Positions 47,461 through 54,148 of a DNA stretch of 64,000 nt are shown piece after piece. The first letter of the stretch is position 1; the number at the start of each line of letters is the position of its first letter. This DNA is from Candidatus Allofournierella merdigallinarum (lineage in GTDB: Bacteria; Bacillota; Clostridia; Oscillospirales; Ruminococcaceae). Both the position numbers and the translations under genes were made by a program. The stretch is from NCBI GenBank assembly GCA_019117205.1, contig DXAC01000016.1:1-64000 (forward strand), in the 5' to 3' direction. A model generated the notes under the pieces. The model was not told where the DNA came from, did no database searches, and saw only the letters and a program-made list of their open reading frames with translations.

Positions 47461-47546
47461 GTAAAAGAAAGCAAAATCGAAAGCAGAAACAAAACCGGCA
47501 AAAAGGCCAGCGGCGCGTTTTCCATCCGCAGTTTTTTCTGCTCCAT
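47445..47546 (-). CDS. 33-aa hydrophobic leader peptide of uraA
   Basis: A 33-codon frame with AAGGGAGGG 8 nt ahead of ATG at 47546. The peptide starts MEQKKLRMENAP and continues as one hydrophobic helix rich in Leu and Phe. Its U-rich codons produce the tract 47461-47504, in which 27 of 44 bases are U. Translation runs into the terminator stem and stops at its tip. A ribosome close behind RNA polymerase would prevent hairpin formation, as in the E. coli pyrBI leader. It might instead be a free-standing small membrane protein. No database family is recognised. Confidence 0.7.
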   Translation of the reverse strand: MEQKKLRMENAPLAFLPVLFLLSILLSFTALTL

Positions 47547-47576
47547 GGCGGCCGCCCTCCCTTGCAAATTTTTTCC

Positions 47577-47605
47577 ATTATACCAGTTCCCTTTTTCGAT
47601 TGCAA
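47577..47605 (-). promoter_or_regulatory. Sigma-A promoter of the uraA leader
   Basis: Minus-strand TTGCAA (47600-47605) and perfect TATAAT (47577-47582) are separated by exactly 17 bp. Transcription would start about 20 nt before the leader-peptide ribosome-binding site. Confidence 0.85.
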
Positions 47606-47655
47606 GGGGTATCCTGATTTTTTTCGACGCCGTTTTTTCCAGCAGCAGGTCCCTC

Positions 47656-48279
47656 TCACACCGGCAGCGGCTGCGCGGCGCGGCTCTGGTAGTGGGCGCA
47701 GATGCTGTCCACGGCCTCGTCAAAGCTGGTGACGCCGGTGTCGATGTACAGGTCATACCCGTCCGGCGAGCCCCAGGCTCTGCCCGCGTAGGTCTCATAG
47801 TACTTCTTGCGCTGCCGGTCCATCTTATGTACCAGACGGGCCGCCTTTTCGCGGGAAAGGCTCTCCTGCTGCATCTTGCGCTGGATGCGCTGTTCCACCG
47901 GGGCGCGCACGAAGACCCGGATCAGCTCCACCGGCTCGTTTTCCAGCACCCGATCCGCACAGCGGCCCACAAAGATGCAGCTCTCCCGGCCGGCGATGCG
48001 GCGGATCTCATGGCTTTGCAGCTGGAACAGCACCTCCGAGGTGGGCAGGCCCCGGGCCACGTGGTAGTTGCCCTCGTGCACGGTGCGGAACAGGAACGGA
48101 TTGGTGGCCCGCTCGTCGGCGGGCTCCATCATTTTTTCCGAAAGCTCCCCGTAGCGACATGCCAAACGGAACAGGTCTTTTTCGTACACCCGGATGCCCA
48201 GCCGGGCCGCAGTGAGCACCGCGATCTCGTGGCCGCCGCTGCCGAATTCCCGCGCGATGCAGATGATCTTATTGGCCAT
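47656..48279 (-). CDS. Cytidylate kinase-like family protein
   Basis: A 207-aa P-loop kinase-like protein (PF13189 type). It has IICIAREFGSGGHEIAVLTAARLGIRVYEKDLF at the N-terminus, with FGSGG as the phosphate-binding loop, then CIFVGRCADRVL and IRVFVRAPVEQRIQRKM. These proteins resemble Cmk but lack proof of CMP kinase activity. It is followed directly by the uracil permease leader promoter; both concern pyrimidines, though a link is inference. GGAGG precedes the ATG at 48279. Confidence 0.87.
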   Translation of the reverse strand: MANKIICIAREFGSGGHEIAVLTAARLGIRVYEKDLFRLACRYGELSEKMMEPADERATNPFLFRTVHEGNYHVARGLPTSEVLFQLQSHEIRRIAGRESCIFVGRCADRVLENEPVELIRVFVRAPVEQRIQRKMQQESLSREKAARLVHKMDRQRKKYYETYAGRAWGSPDGYDLYIDTGVTSFDEAVDSICAHYQSRAAQPLPV

Positions 48280-48320
48280 TTTCCTCCATCCTCTCCTGTG
48301 TCAGCCGGTCGGCCACCGCC

Positions 48321-48614
48321 GTGGGGATATCAAATTCGCCGTCCGACGCAAACGTCAGTTTCGCGGATACCGTCTACGCCATCATCCACCAGACCATCGA
48401 ACAGCTGGGCGAGGAGATCGGCGTACATACCGACCTTCATTCCTTTGTGGACGTGGAGCTGTTGACCCACTTCTATGTTGTGGCGCTGGCCGGCATCCTG
48501 GAAAGCTGGCTGCTGGGCGAGATCGACCGCACCCCCGAGCAGCTGATCCAGTTCGCGGACATCATGCTGAACGACCAGGTGAACGGCGCCGCCGCGCGCA
48601 ACAACAGCCAATAA
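48321..48614 (+). pseudogene. TetR-family regulator remnant (C-terminal ligand domain only)
   Basis: An open frame of 97 codons (nominal GTG start) reads as the C-terminal part of a TetR-type regulator. It contains LHSFVDVELLTHFYVVALAGILESWLLGEIDRTPEQLIQFADIML, the usual 'HY..GAL.G.L.WWL...TPE' tail of the TetR C-terminal family. The DNA-binding helix-turn-helix that should precede it is missing, and the region where it should lie is the start of the oppositely oriented kinase-like gene. No ribosome-binding site is seen. It is best read as a truncated remnant. Confidence 0.62.
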
Positions 48615-48670
48615 GCAAATCAAAAGCACCGCCCGCCGCATCCTTTTTCAGGGGATACGGCGTGCGGCGT

Positions 48671-48790
48671 TTATAAGCGGATGAGTTGATCGGTCAAGAT
48701 GCTTTCCCGTTTGGAACGCTTGATTTCATTGCACACTTTGATAATTTCCAAGGCGAAAGATTTAGACTTGGATAGAAGAGGACTGTTCAT
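48671..48790 (-). pseudogene. Four-helix bundle (S23/IVS) protein remnant, N-terminal 39 residues
   Basis: ATG at 48790, behind GAGGTG, opens a 39-codon frame: MNSPLLSKSKSFALEIIKVC..., ending ILTDQLIRL and TAA at 48671. The pattern 'N..L..KS..FAL.I......K....L..QLLRS' is the first third of the four-helix bundle family related to 23S rRNA intervening-sequence proteins and Avd. The family normally continues RSGTSIGANI for about 80 more residues, so this copy is cut. Upstream lies a purine-rich tract repeating GGAATA/GGGAATA. Confidence 0.7.
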
Positions 48791-48900
48791 GTTCGCACCT
48801 CGTTCTTCACCTATTCCTTATTCCCTATTCCTTTTTACTTTCCAAAAATCCCGGAAACAGAGTGAGGGAAAGAAGAGGGAACAGTGAAGAAGTAATAAGT

Positions 48901-48934
48901 AAAAATCCCGAACGCTGTCGCATTCGGGATTTTT
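48901..48934 (-). terminator. Intrinsic terminator of the tRNA-Leu gene
   Basis: AAAAATCCCGAA and TTCGGGATTTTT form a stem of about 12 bp around an 8-10 nt loop, directly at the encoded CCA end of the tRNA. A- and U-runs on both sides make it usable from either direction. Confidence 0.85.
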
Positions 48935-49345
48935 GGTGCCGCTGACCGGGATCGAACCGGTACGATGTTGCCACCGAGGGATTTTCGTGACACATACACT
49001 TATTCATTCGTGTACCGCCGACGATCTTGTCAGGCAGATCGTTTGTTGGCCGTCTGACAGCCTTTGATCTCCCGAACGCCCACCGCCGGGTTGTGCCCTG
49101 GAGCACGTTTTTGCCATGCCAAAGGTCAAGCTTCGGTTTAGGCAGCAGGTCTATGCTCTCTACACATTTACAGGCTGTTTCCAGCCTGACTTAGCACGGC
49201 GTTTCCATCCAACCGTTCGCCGTTTTAGCCTGCTCCACTTGTGCGGTTTTCCGCACAAGGCTCCGCACCTTTGCAGGTGCGACCTGCTTTTACACAGGTC
49301 TTGGATGGTGAAGTCCCTTGCGTCTGCCAATTCCGCCACAGCGGC
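48934..49345 (-). tRNA. tRNA-Leu(UAA), interrupted by a group I intron
   Basis: The two exons (49345-49311, 35 nt; 48985-48934, 52 nt) join to an 87-nt class II tRNA with encoded CCA. The acceptor stem is GCCGCUG/CAGCGGC, the D-arm GCG...CGC and the anticodon stem AGGGA/UCCCU. The 7-nt loop CUUAAAA gives anticodon UAA. The long variable arm is CGGUG-GCAA-CAUCG and the T-arm ACCGG-UUCGAUC-CCGGU. The intron separates U34 from A35. No alternative uninterrupted tRNA fold exists in the region. Its promoter and terminator are both strong. Confidence 0.93.
48986..49310 (-). other. Self-splicing group I intron (325 nt) in tRNA-Leu(UAA)
   Basis: The 5' exon ends in U and the intron ends in G, as group I splicing needs. 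An internal guide GAGCC (49259-49263) can pair with exon GG(A)CUU, giving the splice-site U-G pair. P2 is UUGUGCGG/CCGCACAA (49239-49258). P3 is AGCAGG/CCUGCU (49229-49234 with 49144-49149). P7 is GAGCAU/GUGCUC (49153-49158 with 49101-49106). A P6-like hairpin CAGGCUG-GAAA-CAGCCUG lies between. The GAGCCUUGU...GGAAA...CAAGUG segment closely resembles cyanobacterial trnL introns. No endonuclease ORF is present. Confidence 0.9.
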
Positions 49346-49364
49346 GTAGGGAAAAAGCTATTTT

Positions 49365-49393
49365 ATAATACAATACCCGCCCGGCAAAGTCAA
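49365..49393 (-). promoter_or_regulatory. Sigma-A promoter of the tRNA-Leu gene
   Basis: Minus-strand TTGACT (49388-49393) and TATTAT (49365-49370) are separated by 17 bp, about 20 bp before the tRNA 5' end. Back to back with the promoter of the next gene. Confidence 0.85.
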
Positions 49394-49407
49394 CAAAACG
49401 CGGGAAA

Positions 49408-49436
49408 TTGTATTTTCGTCGCCAATGTCTTATAAT
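49408..49436 (+). promoter_or_regulatory. Sigma-A promoter of the large membrane protein gene
   Basis: TTGTAT (49408-49413) and perfect TATAAT (49431-49436) are separated by 17 bp, giving a 5' UTR of about 43 nt. Confidence 0.8.
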
Positions 49437-49485
49437 AATAGAAACACGCCGCCCCGCGCCGGGCGGCCTTGTCCCGGAGGCCGCG

Positions 49486-51537
49486 ATGACCCTTTTGAAA
49501 CATCGAAACACCCGCCTGTTCCTGCTGGGGGCTCTTTTGGGCCTCGCGGCCTTTTTGTGCATCTATGGTGTCTCGGCGCTGAACGTGACCAACGACGCCT
49601 TTTTGCGGGGCGGCTACGTCGAGCAGGATGTGCTGCAGCATTACGCCGGCTGGCTGTTCTACCGGGAAAGTCCCCTCTCGCTGCCCTTTGGCTTCACCCA
49701 GCGGCTCAACTGGCCCCAGGGCACCAGCATCGCTTTCACCGACTCCATTCCCCTGTTCGCGGCCTTTTTCCGCCTTTTGAGCCCGCTTTTGCCCGAGACG
49801 TTCCAGTATTTCGGGCTGTACACCGCCCTGTGCTTTGCGCTGCAGGGGGGCTTCGCCGCACTGCTGCTGGGGCTCTTTTTGCGCCGGGATCTGCTCGCGC
49901 TGCTGGGCGCGGTGCCCTTTGTGATTAGCCCCATCCTGCTGGAGCGGGCGTTCCGGCACACCTCGCTGGCCGCCCACTTTTTGATTTTGGCTGCGCTGTA
50001 TTACTATTTTCTCGGCACGCGGGAAAACCGGTATGCCTACAAGGGGCTTTTTGTCCTCAACGCGCTGGCCATCACCCTGCATCCCTACTTTGTGCCCATG
50101 ACCTACGGGGTGACCTTTGCGCTGGTGGCAGGCTGCGCCTGGCGCCAGCGCCGCCTTGCGCGGCCCGCGGCGTTTCTTGCGGCGGACCTGGCGGCCACCC
50201 TGCTGGCGGGCTGGCTGTTCGGCACGTTCAGCGCCGCCGGCTCCGGCGCGGGGGGCGCAGGCAACGAGTACGGCTATTTCTCCATGAACCTGAACGCCCT
50301 GTGGAACCCCACCAGCCGGGGCGTGGTGTGGAGCCTGTTCCTGCCGGTGCAAAACCAGGTCGGCGGCAACTACGACGGCTTCAATTACCTGGGTCTGGGG
50401 GTGCTGCTGGCGCTTTTGGCGGTGGCGGCCTTTGCCGTTTTCTGCCTGCGCCGCCGGCTGCCGGAGCTTGCCCGCCGCCACGGCTGGCTGCTGTTCGTCT
50501 GCGCCTGCCTTACCGTTTTCGCGGTGAGCCATGTGGTCACCGCCAACGGCGCGACCCTGTTCCGCTTTCCCCTGCCTCAGGCACTGGTGGAGCTTGCCAC
50601 CACCCTGCGAAGCAGCGGGCGGCTGTTCTGGCCGGTGTACTACCTGCTGATGCTGGCGGCGGTGGCGGGCCTTGCCCGCCTTGCCGGGCGGCTGCGCTTT
50701 CACGGGGCGGCGGCGGGGGCGCTGGCGCTGCTCTGCCTTGTCCAGTTGGCGGACCTGAGCCCGGCCCTGGCCCAAAAGGCTGCCTCTTTGCGGAGCTATG
50801 TCCCCTGCGAAACGGACTGGGCCACCGGCACCACCCCGGCCCTGTGCGAGACCACCGACTTTTTTGAGGCGGTGCGCGGCCGCTATGCCAACCTGCTGGC
50901 GCTGGACCCCCTGACCCGCACGGGCATGGAACTGGCCCTGTGGGCGGCGGACGAGGGGATGAACACCACCGACACCTCGGTGGTGGCCCGTTACAACGAG
51001 GCGCTGGCGGCCCAGAGCCGGCAGGGCTTTTGGGAGGAGGTCCTGGCGGGCAGGCTGCGGGCGGACAGCCTGTATCTCACCGAGCGGCCGGAGACTTTCT
51101 TGCAGCTGGCGGACGCCGCCAGCGAGCAGGGCGCCTGGTGCGGGGCCCTGTACGCCCTGCCCGCCGGCGCCGACGACGCCGAGCCGGTGCTGTACGTCAT
51201 CGCGCCGGGGCTGGACAACTACGCCCATCCCCTGGCCACCGAATACAGCGAGGACTTTCCCCTGCGGCTGGCCGACTACTCCGATGATTACTGGTACATG
51301 GGCGTCCTGAGCCTGAACCTTTCGGACATCGGCCGCGAGGCGGACGAAAACAAGGTGGTGCTGTTCTACGACACGCCCCTGGCCCGGCGGCGGCTGAAGG
51401 CGGGCAGCGCGCTTTGCCGCGAGGGAGTGCGCTGCCCCATCCTGGAGGTAGACGACAGCGACGCCGGCTGGCTGATGGTGACGCTGGAAACCGAGGACGC
51501 CAGGGCGCTGGCGGGAAAGGATCTGGTGGTGGAATAA
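49486..51537 (+). CDS. Large polytopic membrane protein (DUF6311-like, GT-C fold candidate)
   Basis: A 683-aa protein with about ten to twelve membrane helices in residues 10-430 and a soluble C-terminal domain of about 230 aa. An acidic motif follows the first helix (VTNDAFLRGGYVEQDVLQHYAGWLFYRES...). Later segments are NWPQGTSIAFTDSIPLFAAFFRLLSPLLP and FNYLGLGVLLALLA. The layout is like membrane glycosyltransferases of the GT-C type and resembles DUF6311 proteins, but no function is established. GGAGG lies 5 nt ahead of ATG at 49486. It overlaps the next gene by 1 nt (TAATG), so translation is likely coupled. Confidence 0.75.
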   Translation: MTLLKHRNTRLFLLGALLGLAAFLCIYGVSALNVTNDAFLRGGYVEQDVLQHYAGWLFYRESPLSLPFGFTQRLNWPQGTSIAFTDSIPLFAAFFRLLSPLLPETFQYFGLYTALCFALQGGFAALLLGLFLRRDLLALLGAVPFVISPILLERAFRHTSLAAHFLILAALYYYFLGTRENRYAYKGLFVLNALAITLHPYFVPMTYGVTFALVAGCAWRQRRLARPAAFLAADLAATLLAGWLFGTFSAAGSGAGGAGNEYGYFSMNLNALWNPTSRGVVWSLFLPVQNQVGGNYDGFNYLGLGVLLALLAVAAFAVFCLRRRLPELARRHGWLLFVCACLTVFAVSHVVTANGATLFRFPLPQALVELATTLRSSGRLFWPVYYLLMLAAVAGLARLAGRLRFHGAAAGALALLCLVQLADLSPALAQKAASLRSYVPCETDWATGTTPALCETTDFFEAVRGRYANLLALDPLTRTGMELALWAADEGMNTTDTSVVARYNEALAAQSRQGFWEEVLAGRLRADSLYLTERPETFLQLADAASEQGAWCGALYALPAGADDAEPVLYVIAPGLDNYAHPLATEYSEDFPLRLADYSDDYWYMGVLSLNLSDIGREADENKVVLFYDTPLARRRLKAGSALCREGVRCPILEVDDSDAGWLMVTLETEDARALAGKDLVVE

Positions 51538-52490
51538 TGGAACTCATCCGTGTCACCAGCCTTTTGCCGGTGCGGCTGGACAAGTACCTGCTGGAACTCT
51601 ACCCCGCCCTGACGCCGGGCCGGCTGAACAAGGCGCTGCGGGAGAACAAACTCAAACTGAACGGCAAAAAACAGCCCCTTTCCACCCGGGTGCAGGCGGG
51701 GGACGAGATCAAGCTGTTCCTGCTGCCTGACCAGCTGCAAAGCGCGCCGCCCGCAGACGGGCCCGCCTTTTTGCAGGCAAAGCACCCGGCAAAGGTGGTC
51801 TACGAGGATGACCAGCTGCTCATCGCGGACAAGCCCGCGGGCCTGGCGGTGAGCGACGACGCCCAGCCGGACACCCTGCTCCACCGGGCCCGGCTCTATC
51901 TTTACCAGCAGGGCCGCTACGACCCCGCCCGGGACTTTGCCCCCGCCCTGTGCCACCGGCTGGACACCGGCACCAGCGGCCTGGTGCTCATCGCAAAGAC
52001 CAGGCCGGCGCTGGACGCCCTCACCGCCCTGATCCGGGAGCGGAAGATCAAAAAGGAATACCTCTGCGTCACCTTTGGCCGGCCCCGGCCGCCGGCGGCC
52101 ACCCTCACCGGCTTCCTGCAAAAGGACGCGGCGCGGGGCAAGGTGACGGTGCTCCCCCGCCCCGCGCCGGGGGCGGCAGCCATCGAGACGCGCTACGAGA
52201 CGCTGGCGGTGAGCGGCCGGCTGGCCCTTTTGCGGGTGGAGCTGGTCACCGGGCGCACCCACCAGATCCGGGCCCATCTGGCCAGCGTCGGCTGCCCCAT
52301 TTTGGGCGACGGGAAATACGGCCACAACGCCGCCAACCGGGAGCTGCATTTCAAATACCAGGCCCTGTGCGCCTGGCAGCTCACTTTCCCCGCCGACTGC
52401 CCGCCGCCGCTGGAAGCTGTAAGTGGAAAGGCCTTTACGCTTGAAAAGCCCTGGTACTGCCGCCAGCTGCTGGAGGGCACACTGAAATAA
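51537..52490 (+). CDS. RluA-family pseudouridine synthase
   Basis: A 317-aa enzyme with an N-terminal S4 domain (VRLDKYLLELYPALTPGRLNKALRENKLKLNGK). The RluA catalytic domain contains the motif LCHRLDTGTSGLVLIAK with the catalytic aspartate (Asp143), and KKEYLCVTFG and GRTHQIRAHLASVGCPILGDGKYG. It isomerises uridines in rRNA or tRNA; the exact target cannot be told from sequence. The start codon overlaps the stop of the preceding membrane protein gene. Confidence 0.92.
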   Translation: MELIRVTSLLPVRLDKYLLELYPALTPGRLNKALRENKLKLNGKKQPLSTRVQAGDEIKLFLLPDQLQSAPPADGPAFLQAKHPAKVVYEDDQLLIADKPAGLAVSDDAQPDTLLHRARLYLYQQGRYDPARDFAPALCHRLDTGTSGLVLIAKTRPALDALTALIRERKIKKEYLCVTFGRPRPPAATLTGFLQKDAARGKVTVLPRPAPGAAAIETRYETLAVSGRLALLRVELVTGRTHQIRAHLASVGCPILGDGKYGHNAANRELHFKYQALCAWQLTFPADCPPPLEAVSGKAFTLEKPWYCRQLLEGTLK

Positions 52491-52494
52491 GCCG

Positions 52495-52540
52495 CAAAAA
52501 ACGGGTCGCCGGAGGGACGTTCAGCCCTCCCGCGGCCCGT
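52495..52540. terminator. Bidirectional terminator between rluA-type gene and rnmV
   Basis: A 16-bp imperfect stem (ACGGGTCGCCGGAGGG with CCCTCCCGCGGCCCGT, 52501-52540) separates convergent genes. A run of six U residues follows on the minus strand. The rnmV stop codon lies within the hairpin. Confidence 0.8.
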
Positions 52541-53117
52541 TTCGTATCTCGTTGACTTCTTCCCAGGTGTACAGGCTGTTCAGCACATCGCACAGCGCCT
52601 TTTTGGACAGGCGGGGCGGCAGGCCCAGCCGTTTTAAAAAGGCGAAGCGCTCTTGTCTGCTGCCCGCCGTGCCGGAAAGACCCCAGGCGTACAGGTCGGC
52701 GTAGGTGATGGCCCGGCCCGCCCGGGGCGCGGCGGCTGTGCCGCCGGCGGCCAGCACCGCCCCGCGCAGCGCCTGAACATCGAAGCCCTCCACGCCCAGC
52801 AGCCCCTCTTTGCCGGGGGCCGGCTTGCGTTTCTCCTTGCCCTTTACGGCGGGCACGTAGGCATGGCGGACGAATTCGGCGCCCACCAGGTCCGCCACAA
52901 AGCGGCGGATGCGAAAGCCCGCGGCGTCCGGGTCGGTGAAGAGGATGACCTCGCGCTGCCGGCCCAGTTCTTTTAAAAGGGCCTGGGTCTGCTTGTCCTT
53001 GAAGATGGAAAAGCCGTCGGTGGTGAGGATCAGCCCGTCCACCGCGTTTTCCAGCGCCGCCGCGTCGTAGCGGCCCTCCACCACCAGCACCTGGCGGATG
53101 CGGGGCTTGTCGCTCAT
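52521..53117 (-). CDS. rnmV: Ribonuclease M5
   Basis: Toprim-domain nuclease that matures 5S rRNA in Firmicutes. The 198-aa protein has the Toprim motifs VVEGRYDAAALENAVDG (glutamate) and LFTDPDAAGFRIRR (DxD). A C-terminal DUF4093 part follows with KGKEKRKPAPGKEGLLGVEG and RLSKKALCDVLNSLY. The start at 53117 overlaps the holA stop by 4 nt. Confidence 0.9.
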   Translation of the reverse strand: MSDKPRIRQVLVVEGRYDAAALENAVDGLILTTDGFSIFKDKQTQALLKELGRQREVILFTDPDAAGFRIRRFVADLVGAEFVRHAYVPAVKGKEKRKPAPGKEGLLGVEGFDVQALRGAVLAAGGTAAAPRAGRAITYADLYAWGLSGTAGSRQERFAFLKRLGLPPRLSKKALCDVLNSLYTWEEVNEIRNGPREG

Positions 53118-54148
53118 CGCACCCCTCCCGCCGCCGCCAGCCGGCACAGGGCCGTTTGCAGCAGCACGTCCGCCTCGATGGGGCAGCCGCCTTTCAGGTC
53201 CTCGTCCAGCTCGGCCAGGATGTCCAGGCAGGCGGCCAGCTGGGCGGAGGTGTAGCGGGCGGCGGTCCTGCCGCTGATCTGCAGGCGGGCGGGCTTTCCG
53301 GTGTAGCCAAAGTCCTTGTGTACCTGCATATAGTCGATCTTGGCGGCCTGGGCGGCTTTCATCCGGTACATGTCCACAAAGCTGCTGGCCAGCGCCGCGG
53401 CAATGGAGGGCGGATCGGTCTTCAGGCGCAGCAGCACCCCGAGGATCTCGCAGGCCCGGGCGGCGTTCTTCGAGGTGACGCAGCGCACCATGTCGAACAC
53501 ATCCGCCTCCAGATCGCGGGTGCCCATCTCCACCACCAGCGCGGGGGTGATCTCGGTGTAGCCGCTGGCGGCGGCCAGCTTGTCCACCTCGTTCTCCAGC
53601 AAAAACAGGTCCTGGCCGCACCGCTCCAGAATGGCGGCGGCGGCGTTTTCCGAAAGGGTGGTGTTCAGCTGCCCCGCCCGCTGGCGGAGGATGGCCCGCA
53701 TCTGCTGGGGGCCGGGATGCTCCAGCTGGGCGGCGTAGCCGGCCTTTTCGCACACCGCCACCAGCTTTTTGCCCAGCTTGCCAAGCTTGAGCTTGTCCCT
53801 TTCCATGGGGAAGACGCTGTACAGCACAAAGACGCTGTTTTCCGCGCTGGTGAGCAGGTCGCACAGCTCGCCGAAGTCCTTTTCCCCATAGGCGGAGGGC
53901 TGCATCCCGGGAAGATACACCACCCGGCGGGTGCCGAAAAAGGAGATGGTGCCCGCCGCCATCACCAGCGACTCCACTGCGGGGGCGGGGCCGTCCAGCG
54001 TGGTGATCTCGTCGTCGCTGGTCCTTGCCAGGGCCGCGAGAGCCTTTTCCGCGGCCGAGCGGGCCAGGAAGAGGTCTGCGGAATAGAAAAAGAACACACC
54101 GGCTCCTGCCTCGATGGCCTCGTTGCACCGGGTCTTGTTATAGAGCAT
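53114..54148 (-). CDS. holA: DNA polymerase III subunit delta
   Basis: Clamp-loader wrench subunit of 344 aa. Typical HolA features are the N-terminal FFFYSADLFLARSAAEKAL, ISFFGTRRVVYLP, ILERCGQDLFLLENEVDKLAAAS and C-terminal helical domain SSFVDMYRMKAAQ. It overlaps comEC by 11 nt and rnmV by 4 nt. comEC-holA adjacency is common in Gram-positive bacteria. Confidence 0.91.
   Translation of the reverse strand: MLYNKTRCNEAIEAGAGVFFFYSADLFLARSAAEKALAALARTSDDEITTLDGPAPAVESLVMAAGTISFFGTRRVVYLPGMQPSAYGEKDFGELCDLLTSAENSVFVLYSVFPMERDKLKLGKLGKKLVAVCEKAGYAAQLEHPGPQQMRAILRQRAGQLNTTLSENAAAAILERCGQDLFLLENEVDKLAAASGYTEITPALVVEMGTRDLEADVFDMVRCVTSKNAARACEILGVLLRLKTDPPSIAAALASSFVDMYRMKAAQAAKIDYMQVHKDFGYTGKPARLQISGRTAARYTSAQLAACLDILAELDEDLKGGCPIEADVLLQTALCRLAAAGGVR

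Noticed and set aside
47352..47577. PyrR-binding attenuator upstream of uraA
   Set aside because: No PyrR binding-loop consensus and no competing antiterminator stem was found; the leader ORF and U tract explain the layout better.
48321..48614. Functional TetR regulator
   Set aside because: The helix-turn-helix domain is missing and no ribosome-binding site precedes the frame.
48671..48790. Avd-type accessory protein of a diversity-generating retroelement
   Set aside because: Only 39 codons remain and there is no reverse transcriptase, template repeat or variable repeat nearby.
48986..49310. Homing endonuclease or group II intron features in the tRNA insertion
   Set aside because: No open frame of useful length lies in the intron, and the P3/P7 pairings and terminal G are group I features.
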